A stretch of 54,331 nt of DNA from Nitrospirota bacterium. GTDB taxonomy: Bacteria > Nitrospirota > Thermodesulfovibrionia > Thermodesulfovibrionales > JdFR-86. Below the pieces are notes generated by a model that was not told the origin of the DNA, searched no databases, and saw only the letters and a program-made list of their open reading frames with translations. This document shows, piece after piece, positions 16,925 through 25,260 of the stretch. Numbering within the stretch: the stretch's first letter is position 1; each line of letters opens with the position of its first letter. A program made the position numbers and the translations under genes. The DNA is taken from contig JARRLN010000025.1 in NCBI GenBank assembly GCA_037386965.1, positions 1 to 54,331 on the forward strand, given 5' to 3'.

Positions 16925-17695
16925 GTGGGAGACAAGCTGGTCATCCGGGGCATCGAGTTCGCCTCGCGCCTCTGGGTGGGGACGGGCAAGTACCGCGACT
17001 TCGAGGAGACGGCCCGGGCCCTGGAGGCCTCGGGCACCGACGTGGTGACCGTCTCGGTGCGCAGGGTGAACATCACCGACAGAAAGTCGGCGAACCTCCT
17101 GGACTACGTCGACCCGAAGAAGTACAAGATACTGCCCAACACGGCCGGCTGCTACACCGTCGAGGACGCCCTCCGGTACGCGCGCCTGGGCCGCGAGGCC
17201 GGGGTCTCGGACCTGGTCAAGCTCGAGGTCATCGGGGACGAAAAGACCCTTTTCCCCGACGTCTGCGGCCTTCTCAAGGCCACCGAGGAGCTGGCCAAGG
17301 AGGGGTTTATCGTGCTGCCCTACTCCTCGGACGACCCCATCACGGCACGGAGGCTCATGGATGCCGGGGCCGCGGCGGTCATGCCCCTGGGAGCGCCCAT
17401 CGGGTCGGGACTGGGGATAAGAAACCCGTACAACATAAAGATAATTCTGGAGACCGTGGACGCCCCTCTCATCGTGGATGCGGGCGTGGGGACGGCCTCC
17501 GATGCAGCGCAGGCCATGGAGCTGGGGTGCGACGCCGTGCTCATCAATTCCGGCATCGCAGGGGCAAAGGACCCCATAGCCATGGCCGAGGCCATGAAGC
17601 ACGCCGTCATGGCGGGGAGACTCGCGTATCGAGCGGGGAGGATTCCAAAAAAACTGTACGCCACCGCAAGCAGTCCGTTAGAGGGGATGTTATGA
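16925..17695 (+). CDS. thiG: Thiazole synthase ThiG
   Basis: ThiG makes the thiazole phosphate ring of thiamine from DXP, dehydroglycine and ThiS-thiocarboxylate. The GTG at 16925 gives 256 aa beginning [22 protein letters not shown], the normal family start; GGAGG lies 11 nt upstream. A TTG at 16886 with AGAGGGAG is the alternative, but its extra residues are only the shadow of the thiS frame. Conserved blocks include [30 protein letters not shown] with the Schiff-base Lys, and [29 protein letters not shown]. First intact gene of the operon, it overlaps thiE by ATGA. Confidence 0.95.
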   Translation: MGDKLVIRGIEFASRLWVGTGKYRDFEETARALEASGTDVVTVSVRRVNITDRKSANLLDYVDPKKYKILPNTAGCYTVEDALRYARLGREAGVSDLVKLEVIGDEKTLFPDVCGLLKATEELAKEGFIVLPYSSDDPITARRLMDAGAAAVMPLGAPIGSGLGIRNPYNIKIILETVDAPLIVDAGVGTASDAAQAMELGCDAVLINSGIAGAKDPIAMAEAMKHAVMAGRLAYRAGRIPKKLYATASSPLEGML

Positions 17696-18366
17696 TTGCG
17701 ACCGAGACGAAGAGGGAAAAAGAAAAGAGAACCATGCATTATCAGCCGCTGGAGCTTGATTTCAACCTGTACCTGGTAACCGACCGCGCGGTCCTCGGGG
17801 ACAGGGACATGCTGAGGGCCGTCGAGGACGCCCTGAAGGGCGGGGTGCGGGCCGTGCAGCTGAGGGAGAAGACCATGGGCACCCGGGAGCTCCTCCGGCT
17901 GGCCTACGAGATGCGGGAGCTGACCCTGAAGCACGACGCCCGCCTGTTCATCAACGACCGCGTGGACATCGCCGTGGCCGTGGACGCCGACGGCGTGCAC
18001 CTGGGGCAAAGGAGCATTCCGCCTTACGCCGTGCGCCGGTTCGCCGGCCGGCTCATCATAGGAGTCTCCGCCCACAGCCTCGCCGAGGCCCGCAAGGCGG
18101 AGGCCGACGGGGCCGACTTCATCACCCTGGGGCCCGTCTTCCACACGCCCTCCAAGGCGAAGTACGGAGAGCCCCTGGGGCTCGGGACGCTGAAGGAGGT
18201 CGTCGAGGACGTCTCCGTCCCCGTCTTTGCCATCGGGGGCATCGGCCCCGAGAACCTCAAGGAGGTCCTGGATGCGGGCGCGCACGGCGTGGCCCTCATC
18301 TCGGGCATCCTGGGAGCAAAGGACATCAAGGGCGCCACACTGAAGTTCTTCCGGCTGTTGAAATGA
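17692..18366 (+). CDS. thiE: Thiamine-phosphate synthase ThiE
   Basis: ThiE joins HMP-PP and thiazole phosphate to give thiamine phosphate. The 224-aa product has the TIM-barrel motifs [63 protein letters not shown] and VFAIGGI. The ATG at 17692 overlaps the thiG stop (ATGA) and adds ~20 charged residues before [12 protein letters not shown]; an internal ATG (MHYQPLEL) is an alternative start. It overlaps thiC by 4 nt. Confidence 0.94.
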   Translation: MIATETKREKEKRTMHYQPLELDFNLYLVTDRAVLGDRDMLRAVEDALKGGVRAVQLREKTMGTRELLRLAYEMRELTLKHDARLFINDRVDIAVAVDADGVHLGQRSIPPYAVRRFAGRLIIGVSAHSLAEARKAEADGADFITLGPVFHTPSKAKYGEPLGLGTLKEVVEDVSVPVFAIGGIGPENLKEVLDAGAHGVALISGILGAKDIKGATLKFFRLLK

Positions 18367-19655
18367 CGCGCATCGAACTGGCAGCGAGGGGAGACCTCAC
18401 CGACGAGGTCCGGGCCGCGGCCGTCTCCGAAGGAGTTTCTCCGGAAGCGCTCGCCCGGGACCTCGCCGGGGGATTCTCGGTCATCCCCCGAAACGCCGCG
18501 AGGCCCATCGCCCCCCTTGCCATCGGCAGGGGCCTCCGCACCAAGGTCAACGCCAACATGGGCACCTCCCGGGACAGGATTTCCATCGAGGAGGAAAAGG
18601 AGAAGCTCCGGGTGGCCCTCAAGCACGGGGCCGACGCCGTGATGGAGCTTTCCACCGGCGGGCCCCTCAGGGAGATGCGGGAGCACATCCTCCGGGAATG
18701 CCCCGTGCCGGTGGGAACCGTGCCCATCTACGAGGCCGTTCTCCGCGTGGTGGAGCACAAGGGAAAGATAGCGGCCCTGACGGCGGATGACCTCTTCCGG
18801 GTCATAGAGGAACACGGGGAGATGGGCGTGGACTTCATCACCGTGCACGCGGGCCTGACGCTTCATGCCGTGGAGCGGCTCAAGGAACAGGGCCGCGTCC
18901 TGGACATCGTGAGCCGGGGAGGGGCCTTCCTGCTTGAGTGGATGGTCTATAACGAGCGCGAAAACCCCCTGTACGCGGAGTACGACCGCCTCCTCGAGAT
19001 AGCCCGCCGCTTCGACATGACCCTCAGCCTGGGCGACGGGCTGAGGCCGGGATGCCTGGCAGACGCCACCGACCGCGCCCAGGTGGAGGAACTGCTCACC
19101 CTGGGGGAGCTCAGGGACAGGGCCCTCGGGGCGGGGGTGCAGGTCATCATAGAGGGGCCGGGCCACGTGCCCCTGCACCAGGTGGAGCTGAACATGAAGC
19201 TCCAGAAGGAACTCTGCGGGGGCGCACCTTTCTATGTGCTCGGCCCCCTGGTGACGGACGTGGCCATGGGGTACGACCACATCGCCGCCGCCATCGGCGG
19301 CGCCCTGGCGGCCGCCGCAGGGGCGGACTTCCTCTGCTACGTCACCCCCGCCGAGCACGTGCGCCTGCCCGGCGTCGAGGACGTGCGCGAGGGGGTCATC
19401 GCCTCCAAGATAGCCGCCCACGCCGCCGACCTGGCCAAGGGCGTCCCCTCGGCCCTCCAGAAGGACAGGCGGATGGCCCGGGCCCGGAAGGCCCTGGACT
19501 GGGAGGAACAGATAGCCCTGAGCTTCGACCCCGAGAGGGTGAGGCGGTGGCGCGAGCAGGTTCCGCCCGCCCTGAGCGAGGTCTGCAGCATGTGCGGGGA
19601 GTTCTGCGCCATCCGCACCGTGGAGCGGGCCCTGAAAAAGAAAGCCTCCCCGTGA
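18363..19655 (+). CDS. thiC: Phosphomethylpyrimidine synthase ThiC
   Basis: ThiC is the radical-SAM enzyme that converts AIR to HMP phosphate. The 430-aa product is the short bacterial form. It shows NANMGTSRDR, LSTGGPLREMREHIL, TVPIYEAV, DFITVHAGLT, SLGDGLRPGC, EGPGHVPLHQVELNMKLQKELC and, at the C-terminus, CSMCGEFCAIR, the CxxCx4C motif for the 4Fe-4S cluster. Start ATGA overlaps thiE. It completes the operon's supply of the pyrimidine half; thiD, thiF and thiH are not in the window. Confidence 0.96.
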   Translation: MTRIELAARGDLTDEVRAAAVSEGVSPEALARDLAGGFSVIPRNAARPIAPLAIGRGLRTKVNANMGTSRDRISIEEEKEKLRVALKHGADAVMELSTGGPLREMREHILRECPVPVGTVPIYEAVLRVVEHKGKIAALTADDLFRVIEEHGEMGVDFITVHAGLTLHAVERLKEQGRVLDIVSRGGAFLLEWMVYNERENPLYAEYDRLLEIARRFDMTLSLGDGLRPGCLADATDRAQVEELLTLGELRDRALGAGVQVIIEGPGHVPLHQVELNMKLQKELCGGAPFYVLGPLVTDVAMGYDHIAAAIGGALAAAAGADFLCYVTPAEHVRLPGVEDVREGVIASKIAAHAADLAKGVPSALQKDRRMARARKALDWEEQIALSFDPERVRRWREQVPPALSEVCSMCGEFCAIRTVERALKKKASP

Positions 19656-19999
19656 CCGCGGCCAGGGCCATCCTCGTCCTGGCCGTCCTGGCCGGAGCCG
19701 GCCTGGCCGCCTATTTCCTCCTGCGTCCCCTACCCGACGGAGAGGCCGTCTTCAAGAAGCAGGGCTGCGTGCGGTGCCACCATATCCACGGCGTGGGGGA
19801 AGGCCCCGTCTCGCTCAACGGCGTCACCAAGAGGCGCTCGGACACGTGGATAAGGCAGCAAATCGAGGACGCCCGCATCCATAACTCCACAAGCGGCATG
19901 CCCAGCTTCGGGTACCTCCCGAGGGCAAAGATAAAAGCCCTGGTGCGGTTCCTCCACAAGCAGGGTCAACAGTCCGCCGCGCACTCCCCCTCTCCGTAG
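19652..19999 (+). CDS. Small membrane-anchored c-type cytochrome
   Basis: A GTG at 19652 overlaps the thiC stop (GTGA). The 115-aa product begins with an uncleaved hydrophobic segment (AILVLAVLAGAGLAAYFLL), then has CVRCH (C39, C42, H43), the covalent heme c site, and GMPSFGYL with Met83 as the likely sixth ligand. This is a class I cytochrome c, periplasmic and tethered. Its place at the end of the thi operon looks fortuitous. It depends on the ccm system encoded at 38-45 kb. Its 3' end overlaps the convergent HD gene by 34 nt. Confidence 0.85.
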   Translation: MTAARAILVLAVLAGAGLAAYFLLRPLPDGEAVFKKQGCVRCHHIHGVGEGPVSLNGVTKRRSDTWIRQQIEDARIHNSTSGMPSFGYLPRAKIKALVRFLHKQGQQSAAHSPSP

Positions 20000-20535
20000 C
20001 CGAAGAAGCACAGCCACCGGTCGAAGACGGCCAGCTTCTCACCCCCGTAGCGGGCTATGGAGGCCCGTACCACCTCCAGGGGCTTCTCCCTGGCGGACCC
20101 GCCGTCCTTGGAAAAGAACTTGTCGGCAAAACAGACGATTTTCTCCTCGAGGCTCACCGGGAGCATGTCCCTCTCAGGAAGGGGCAACCCGCTCCTCCGT
20201 ACGTCCTCCGCCGAGAGCCCCACGCCCACGTGCCTCTCTGCTACGAGGGCATGGCGGGGAAGGCCCTCCCGCTCTAGGAGCTCCCTGCCCAGAACACCGT
20301 GCACGACGTAGGGCCGCTCCCCGCGGCAGCCCAGCAGCGGGGCCCGGGTCCAGAGGATGCCCACGTCATGAAGGAGAGCGGCCTCACGGAGGAAGTCCAG
20401 GTCGGGCCCCAGATGCGCCACGTGCCGGGCCACGGCGAGGGCCTTGGCCGCGACGGCCTCCGAATGGTCAACCAGGAGGCGGCGGGCCCGGGGCGAGGAG
20501 CGGTAGTATTTCGCGATGATGGCCGTGGGGTCCAT
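19966..20535 (-). CDS. HD-domain phosphohydrolase-like protein
   Basis: The 189-aa product from the ATG at 20535 (MDPTAIIAKYY) has H24, then H56-D57 in AALLHDVGI and a later AERHVGVGL with His, which is the HD-domain metal set. A downstream Asp in KIVCFADKFFSKDG completes it. Small HD proteins hydrolyse nucleotides or phosphoesters; I cannot name the substrate. TACAAT on this strand (20542-20547) is 6 nt before the start. The frame is open to 20571, but that start has no support. Confidence 0.82.
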   Translation of the reverse strand: MDPTAIIAKYYRSSPRARRLLVDHSEAVAAKALAVARHVAHLGPDLDFLREAALLHDVGILWTRAPLLGCRGERPYVVHGVLGRELLEREGLPRHALVAERHVGVGLSAEDVRRSGLPLPERDMLPVSLEEKIVCFADKFFSKDGGSAREKPLEVVRASIARYGGEKLAVFDRWLCFFGYGEGECAADC

Positions 20536-20582
20536 CCGGTTATTGTACCGGAGGGGAGTCGGGACAATCACCCGGCGCTCTA

Positions 20583-20790
20583 GAACCTATCTCAAAATCG
20601 CTTCCGGCTCAGCCCCGAAAAGTCTTGTGACTTTTCGGGGACCCCTGGCCGAAAGAGGCCCAAATGACGGCATACGGCGTCTTGAAGGAAAAATCGTCCT
20701 CAACGCAGCGCTGCTGCGCCTCCGGGCGATTTCCCCTTCCCTCCTTGTCTGCCGCCATTTTCGCTTCGAAATCAATTTTGAGACAGGCTC
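20583..20790. mobile_element. MITE-like element with 24-26 bp terminal inverted repeats
   Basis: The left end reads GAACCTATCTCAAAAT and the right end, reversed, GAGCCTGTCTCAAAATT. Over 26 positions counted from the flanking TA, 21 match. A TA dinucleotide borders each end (20581-20582 and 20791-20792), consistent with a TA target duplication. The interior encodes no protein and holds a perfect 12-bp hairpin (20613-20640, loop TTGT). Size (~208 bp), TIRs and lack of genes fit a non-autonomous miniature element. The right edge lies exactly at the stop codon of the MEMO gene. Confidence 0.75.
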
Positions 20791-21593
20791 TACTTGACCA
20801 GAACCCCCGCGTATCCCACCACGCTTGCGTAGTCCCCCGTGACCTCGGCGCTGGTGGCATAGCGGACCAGCTCCGCCCCGGTGGCCCCCAGGGCCCGGGA
20901 GGCCGCCAGCATGACCACCGTCGGCATGTAGCCGCACATGGAGATGTTCTCCCGCCGGACCACCTCGTAGAGGCCCTCGGCGTCCAGCTCCAGGATACGC
21001 TCGATGGCCAGGCGGTCCCGGGCGCGGGCCACGTCCTCCGGGAGAAAATGGCTCATGTCCGAGCTGGCCGCCACGGTCACCGGATACCCCGCCCCCGCTA
21101 TGGCCCGCGCAATGCCCTCCCCCATCTGCAAAAGCTCGGCCAGGCCGGCAACCATGATGGCGATGGGGACGATACTGGCTTCCGGGGCGAAGTGCGCCAC
21201 GAAGGGGAGCTGCACCTCCAGGGAATGTTCAAAGGCATGGGCCTCGCTGTCGGGACGCACCAGGGGGACCTCCCGGGAGATGGACCGGGCCAGGGCGGTG
21301 TTGACGGCCAGAAGGCCGGTGGGTACCTCCCACTCCCCCTCGTCCATCATGGCCACCGGAAGGCCCATCCCCGTGTGGTTGGGGCCCAGGAGAACGAAGC
21401 TCCGGGGGAACTTGATGCGGCTGTAGACCGACCCGGCCACCGCTCCGGAGTACATGAGCCCGGCGTGCGGGGCCAGGAGGCCCTTGACCGCCTCCCGGGG
21501 CGCGTCGGCCTCAACGAGGGAGGCCACCTGCTTCCGAAGCCTCTCCCTGTCGCGCTCATAGAATTGCCCTGCAACCGCCGGCACCCGTCTCAT
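20790..21593 (-). CDS. AmmeMemoRadiSam system protein B (MEMO1 family)
   Basis: This 267-aa protein starts MRRVPAVAGQFYERDRERLRKQV and contains GLLAPHAGLMYSGAVAGSVYSRI, VLLGPNHTG, EHSLEVQLPF, SDMSHFL and a C-terminal VVGYAGVLVK, all MEMO-family motifs. MEMO relatives resemble extradiol dioxygenases and often occur with AMMECR1 and a radical-SAM protein, neither of which is here. Its TAG stop is formed at the edge of the MITE-like element, so the insertion may have set or slightly changed the C-terminus. Confidence 0.88.
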   Translation of the reverse strand: MRRVPAVAGQFYERDRERLRKQVASLVEADAPREAVKGLLAPHAGLMYSGAVAGSVYSRIKFPRSFVLLGPNHTGMGLPVAMMDEGEWEVPTGLLAVNTALARSISREVPLVRPDSEAHAFEHSLEVQLPFVAHFAPEASIVPIAIMVAGLAELLQMGEGIARAIAGAGYPVTVAASSDMSHFLPEDVARARDRLAIERILELDAEGLYEVVRRENISMCGYMPTVVMLAASRALGATGAELVRYATSAEVTGDYASVVGYAGVLVK

Positions 21594-21830
21594 GCTCCAT
21601 TATTTCATGAACGCCAAGTGGGTGTAAAGACTACTGTGCGTTTTCGCACAGGGCAACAATGCCCTTTTCAGGGCGTCCGCTCTTAAAAATACTGGAAAGA
21701 AGCTGTGTTAGCGGAAGAAAGGACGCTTGGCGGCCGGAAAAAGAGATAATCGCTCTATATCAGAGAAAAAGGTCTCTAGCCGAAGAGGCGCCGGCCTCAA
21801 CAAAAAAGGCGCTGGCGCCCACTGGTGCCC
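21594..21830. other. Intergenic region with two hairpins
   Basis: Contains a perfect 7-bp hairpin with TTTT loop (21634-21651) and the dnaB terminator (21802-21819). No gene is seen. It is less GC-rich than the flanking genes. Confidence 0.5.
21802..21819 (-). terminator. Rho-independent terminator after dnaB
   Basis: On the minus strand GGCGCCAGCGCC is followed by TTTTTT, 12 nt after the dnaB stop. Stem of 4-5 bp; simple but well placed. Confidence 0.65.
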
Positions 21831-23210
21831 TTAGAAGGGCTCGGAGACCTCCACGGGCTCCTCGTCCGGGTAGTAGCCGTGGGCCGCGCTCTCGAACCGG
21901 GTGCAGTAGTCCAGGTAATGGAGGTGCACGGTGCCGGTGGGGCCGTTGCGCTGCTTGGCGATGATGACCTCGGCCTTTCCTTGCTTCTCCCGGTTGTTGT
22001 GGTCGTAGACCTCCTCGCGGTACAGGAACAGAATCACGTCGGCGTCCTGCTCGATGGCGCCCGACTCCCTCAGGTCCGCCAGGGTCGGGTGCTTGTCCAC
22101 CCGGAGCTCCACGCCCCGGTTCAGCTGGCTCAGGGCCACCACGGGGACGTCCAGCTCCTTGGCCAGGGCCTTCAGCGAGCGTGAGATGTCGCTTATCTCC
22201 TGCTCCCGCCGCTCGAAGCTCGCCCGGCCCCGCATGAGCTGCAGGTAGTCCACCACCACCAGGCTCAGCCCGTGCTCCATCTTCAGCCTCCGGGCCTTGG
22301 CCCGCATCTCCAGGACGTTGATGGCGGAGCTGTCGTCTATGAAGATGGGGGCCTCGGTCAGGCGGCCCGCCGCGGCGGTGAGCTTGCGCCATTCGGCCTT
22401 CTCGATGTGCCCCTTGCGCACCCTGTTGCTGTCCACCTTGCCCTCGGAGCAGAGCATCCGGAGGACGAGCTGCCGGGTGGACATCTCCAGAGAGAAGATG
22501 GCCACCGGCTCCTTGAGGTCCACGGCCACGTGCTGTGCCAGGTTCAGGCTGAGGGCGGTCTTTCCCATGGAGGGCCGTCCCCCCACGACGATGAGGTCCC
22601 CCCTCTGAAACCCCGTGGTCTTCTCGTCCAGGTCCAGAAAGCCCGAGGGCACCCCGGTGATGGCCTCCTTGCGGGCGTACAGCTCCTCTATCATGGTGAA
22701 GCTGTCCTTCACGGCGTCCCTGAGGACGGCGAAGCTGCCCCGGTTGCGGTTCTCCGAGATGTCGAAGACGCTCTTCTCGGCGAAGTCCAGAAGCTCCTCG
22801 GCATCCCCCGCCTCCTCGTATATGCGGCTTGCGATGTCGGTGCTGGAGCGCAGGAGCGAGCGCAGAAGCGCCTTTTCCCGGACGATCTTGGAGTGATAGC
22901 GGATGTTCGCCGCGGTGGGGATGGCCGAGGCTATCTCGGCCAGGTAGGTGGCCCCGCCCACGCCCTCGAGCTCTTTCTTCCTCAGGAGGAGGTCCGACAG
23001 GGTCACCAGGTCGATGGCCTCCCCCCTGTCGAAGAGCTCCAGTATGGCCCCGAAAATCCTGCGGTGGCTCTCCCGGTAGAAGTCCTCTTCCCTGAGGATT
23101 TCCAGGCACTTCAGGAGCGCGCCGTTTTCAAGCAGAATGGCCCCCAGCACGGACTGCTCCGCCTCCAGGTTCTGGGGCGGGAGACGGTCAAACGGGGGGC
23201 CGGAGCTCAC
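21831..23210 (-). CDS. dnaB: Replicative DNA helicase DnaB
   Basis: The 459-aa product has the N-terminal DnaB domain (PPQNLEAEQSVLGAIL) and a RecA-like motor with Walker A GGRPSMGKTALSLN (~residue 210), ATPase motif FSLEMSTRQLVLRML, Walker B LVVVDYLQLMRG and the sensor/arginine region VVALSQLNRGVE. It unwinds DNA at the replication fork as a hexamer. Start GTG at 23210 overlaps the rplI stop (GTGA), the usual rplI-dnaB pairing. No intein is present. Confidence 0.97.
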   Translation of the reverse strand: MSSGPPFDRLPPQNLEAEQSVLGAILLENGALLKCLEILREEDFYRESHRRIFGAILELFDRGEAIDLVTLSDLLLRKKELEGVGGATYLAEIASAIPTAANIRYHSKIVREKALLRSLLRSSTDIASRIYEEAGDAEELLDFAEKSVFDISENRNRGSFAVLRDAVKDSFTMIEELYARKEAITGVPSGFLDLDEKTTGFQRGDLIVVGGRPSMGKTALSLNLAQHVAVDLKEPVAIFSLEMSTRQLVLRMLCSEGKVDSNRVRKGHIEKAEWRKLTAAAGRLTEAPIFIDDSSAINVLEMRAKARRLKMEHGLSLVVVDYLQLMRGRASFERREQEISDISRSLKALAKELDVPVVALSQLNRGVELRVDKHPTLADLRESGAIEQDADVILFLYREEVYDHNNREKQGKAEVIIAKQRNGPTGTVHLHYLDYCTRFESAAHGYYPDEEPVEVSEPF

Positions 23211-23662
23211 TGGCTCTCGGACTCGGCGACCACCTCGACGGTCACCGTGGCCGTCACGTCGGGGGCGACCTTCACGGGCACCTGGTAGGTGCCCAGTTTC
23301 TTGATGGGCTCCTCGAGCTGCACCTTGCGGCGGTCCACGGCGTAGCCCTTCTCCTCAAGGGCCTGGGCCACGTCCTTGGCCGTGACGGAGCCGAAGAGCT
23401 TCTCCTCCTCGCCGGCCTTTGCCTGAAACCTGAGCGTGACCTCCGACACCCTTGCCGCCAGGTCCTCGGCCTCCAGGAGCAGCTTTCTCGCGCGCTCCTG
23501 GATGATGCGCTTCTCGTGCTCCAGGGCCTTGACGTTCTTCTTCGAGGCCTCCAGGGCGAAGCCCTTGGGGATGAGGTAGTTGCGGGCATAGCCGGGCCTC
23601 ACCTTCACCACCTCGCCCATTCTGCCCAGGTTCTCCACGTTCTCCTTTAAAATGACGTCCAT
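23207..23662 (-). CDS. rplI: 50S ribosomal protein bL9
   Basis: The 151-aa product is full-length bL9: MDVILKENVENLGRMGEVVKVRPGYARNYLIPKGFAL (N domain), a long connecting helix (VKALEHEKRIIQER) and a C domain ending VEVVAESESQ. The ATG at 23662 has GGAGA upstream. In many bacteria it follows rpsF and rpsR; here it has its own promoter instead and leads only into dnaB. Confidence 0.96.
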   Translation of the reverse strand: MDVILKENVENLGRMGEVVKVRPGYARNYLIPKGFALEASKKNVKALEHEKRIIQERARKLLLEAEDLAARVSEVTLRFQAKAGEEEKLFGSVTAKDVAQALEEKGYAVDRRKVQLEEPIKKLGTYQVPVKVAPDVTATVTVEVVAESESQ

Positions 23663-23702
23663 GGAGGAGTCTCCTTTCCGGGATTACGGGTGTAAGGTGA
23701 TT

Positions 23703-23732
23703 AGTATAGTGATTTCCGGCCTCCCTTTGCAA
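23703..23732 (-). promoter_or_regulatory. Promoter of rplI-dnaB (TTGCAA-18-TATACT)
   Basis: On the minus strand TTGCAA (23727-23732) and TATACT (23703-23708) are 18 nt apart, ~40 nt before the rplI ATG. This explains expression without rpsF/rpsR upstream. Confidence 0.65.
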
Positions 23733-24175
23733 GGAGCCGGTGCTGGGATACCACCGCCCCGCACCCGCTTTTTCTCTTGATTTACCGGGGCTTCCCCGCG
23801 CGCCAAGCCTTTGCGGTCACGCGAAAAAGCGCAAAGCCGCCGAGCGGAATCCTTCGACTGCATCAAAACCGTTTTGGTTATCGACTTCTGGAGTAATGAT
23901 GGAAGAGGGTAAGGGAGCCGGAAGCTTGCTCCATTGTCTTGGGCGGATAAAAAACCCCGCCCCTTATTCAATCAATAATGGATAAACAACGACCGGGACA
24001 ATCGCGTTGCCCCTCAACGAAAACGAGAACCTGAATGCATAAGGTATGGCCCCTCGGGCGCATTCGTCTCGTTTCCTTGCCTTGCAAAAAGAGAAACTCA
24101 TCCTGCGGTTTAAGCATGCCTCAGGATTATGCCCGGGCAGGCCCGCCGATTGCGCCAGCGCCTCCGGCGCTCATC
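23733..24175. other. Intergenic region without recognised genes
   Basis: No convincing ORF. A GGGCGG...CCCCGCCC inverted repeat near 23941-23962 could be a weak hairpin. The rest shows no known motif to me. Confidence 0.4.
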
Positions 24176-24343
24176 TCATTGTCCGCCCTGGCCGTTGTCC
24201 TGGTCTGCGGCATGTTGGCCTGCGGCACCCACGGTATCCGAATTGTTCGTGCCCGAAGCATAGTCCCCGCTTCCGCACGCGGCCAGTGTAGAAAAGGCGA
24301 CCAGCATGAGTAACATGATGAGAGCCTTGAGTCGTTCTTTCAT
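24176..24343 (-). CDS. Small lipoprotein (55 aa)
   Basis: The ATG at 24343 follows GGGGGAATACC. The peptide MKERLKALIMLLMLVAF then STLAAC has a basic start, hydrophobic core and the lipobox LAAC (Cys23). The mature part is short, Gly/Asn/Asp/Gln-rich (GSGDYASGTNNSDT...), and ends at TGA 24176. It resembles entericidin-like small lipoproteins in size, but no specific family is recognised. The signal sequence is too good to be chance, though expression is unproven. Codon use is AT-richer than in neighbours. Confidence 0.7.
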   Translation of the reverse strand: MKERLKALIMLLMLVAFSTLAACGSGDYASGTNNSDTVGAAGQHAADQDNGQGGQ

Positions 24344-24752
24344 GGTATTCCCCCTTCACCGCCTGAATTTCCCAGCTCCATGAAAAAGGGCAAGGCCTGC
24401 CGGGGGCCATCCTCCGGCAGTCCGGCCAAGCTAGAGCACCCGCCGCCTCCCGCCCCAGCCTTACGGTTGGTTTTGGATGCCGAACAATAAATCACCACCG
24501 ATTCAGCTGCTAATATAGAAGCAAGTTTCATGCGCAAGGTTCCAAGCGCCTTGATTTTAAAGAGGTTTTATTCGGAAGAAAAGTAATCCTGTAAAAACCA
24601 TCGACAGAAAGTATCGGCGGATTTTACACTGATGATGAACGGCGTCCTCTCGGCATGCCTGCCACTTCTTATCCTCCCGCCAAATAAATCTAGCTTGGAT
24701 AGTTTTTTAATGATAAAGTATGACAATGGGAACAGCGGACAAGGGGTGGCGC
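24344..24752. other. Long leader/intergenic region with structured RNA potential
   Basis: On the minus strand, upstream of the small lipoprotein, a GTAA-capped stem (24455-24470, CCAACC/GGCTGG) is followed by a 7-bp inverted repeat CTGCCGG/CCGGCAG (24397-24420). The pattern recalls a degenerate GEMM leader but lacks its GCAAAGCC block. The right part (24540-24700) is AT-rich and holds the promoter of the ferritin-like gene. Confidence 0.4.
24695..24724 (+). promoter_or_regulatory. Putative promoter TTGGAT-18-TATGAC
   Basis: TTGGAT (24695-24700) and TATGAC (24719-24724) at 18-nt spacing precede the ferritin-like gene. The -10 overlaps the ATG at 24720, which argues for the downstream start at 24753. 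Confidence 0.45.
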
Positions 24753-25220
24753 ATGGACAGCGATCTGCCGGAACGCCTGGAAACGTGGATTTCCATCGAG
24801 CTGGGCATCGCCGGCATATACCACGCCTTCAGCCGGATGTTCGCCGAGGCGGAGGGCTTCTGGGCTGACTTGGCCCGCCAGGAGGAAAACCACGCCACCA
24901 TCCTGATCGTGGGGAAAAGGTACATCCAGGGGGGACAGCTTCCCCAGGGCATGGTCCCCGCATCCCTTCCCCACATGAAGAGCACCCTCCAGCTCATCGA
25001 GGCGTTCAGGAAAGAAATCGCAGTTGGCAGAGTTTCGCCGGAAAGGGCGCAACAGATGGGCCTGGCCCTCGAAGAGACCATCGAGGAGGGCTACCTCCTG
25101 GAGGTGATGACCGGGAAAACCGACTCGGAGATAATCTCCCGGTTGCAGAGGCTGCTTCTGGACACCAGGTCGCACGTCCTGAGGATACGAACCTTCGTGG
25201 AAAAAGGAGGATATCCCTAG
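24753..25220 (+). CDS. Ferritin-like (rubrerythrin-type) diiron protein
   Basis: The 155-aa product is a four-helix bundle: ETWISIELGIAGIYHAFSRMF with Glu, ARQEENHATILIVGKR with ExxH-like ligands, then ALEETIEEGYLLEV and LLLDTRSHVLRIRTFV with the second Glu/His set. This matches ferritin-like proteins that bind two irons and handle peroxide or iron, but no rubredoxin domain is attached. The start at 24753 has AAGGGG 6 nt upstream; an in-frame ATG at 24720 lies within the -10 box. Confidence 0.75.
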   Translation: MDSDLPERLETWISIELGIAGIYHAFSRMFAEAEGFWADLARQEENHATILIVGKRYIQGGQLPQGMVPASLPHMKSTLQLIEAFRKEIAVGRVSPERAQQMGLALEETIEEGYLLEVMTGKTDSEIISRLQRLLLDTRSHVLRIRTFVEKGGYP

Positions 25221-25260
25221 CCGCCGCGCAAGACGGGCGCCTCCGGCGGGAAGGTTCCGC

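Noticed and set aside
24344-24500. A third GEMM-like riboswitch in the leader of the small lipoprotein
   Set aside because: A GTAA-capped stem is present, but the GCAAAGCC block and the GATAG...GCTG end are missing.
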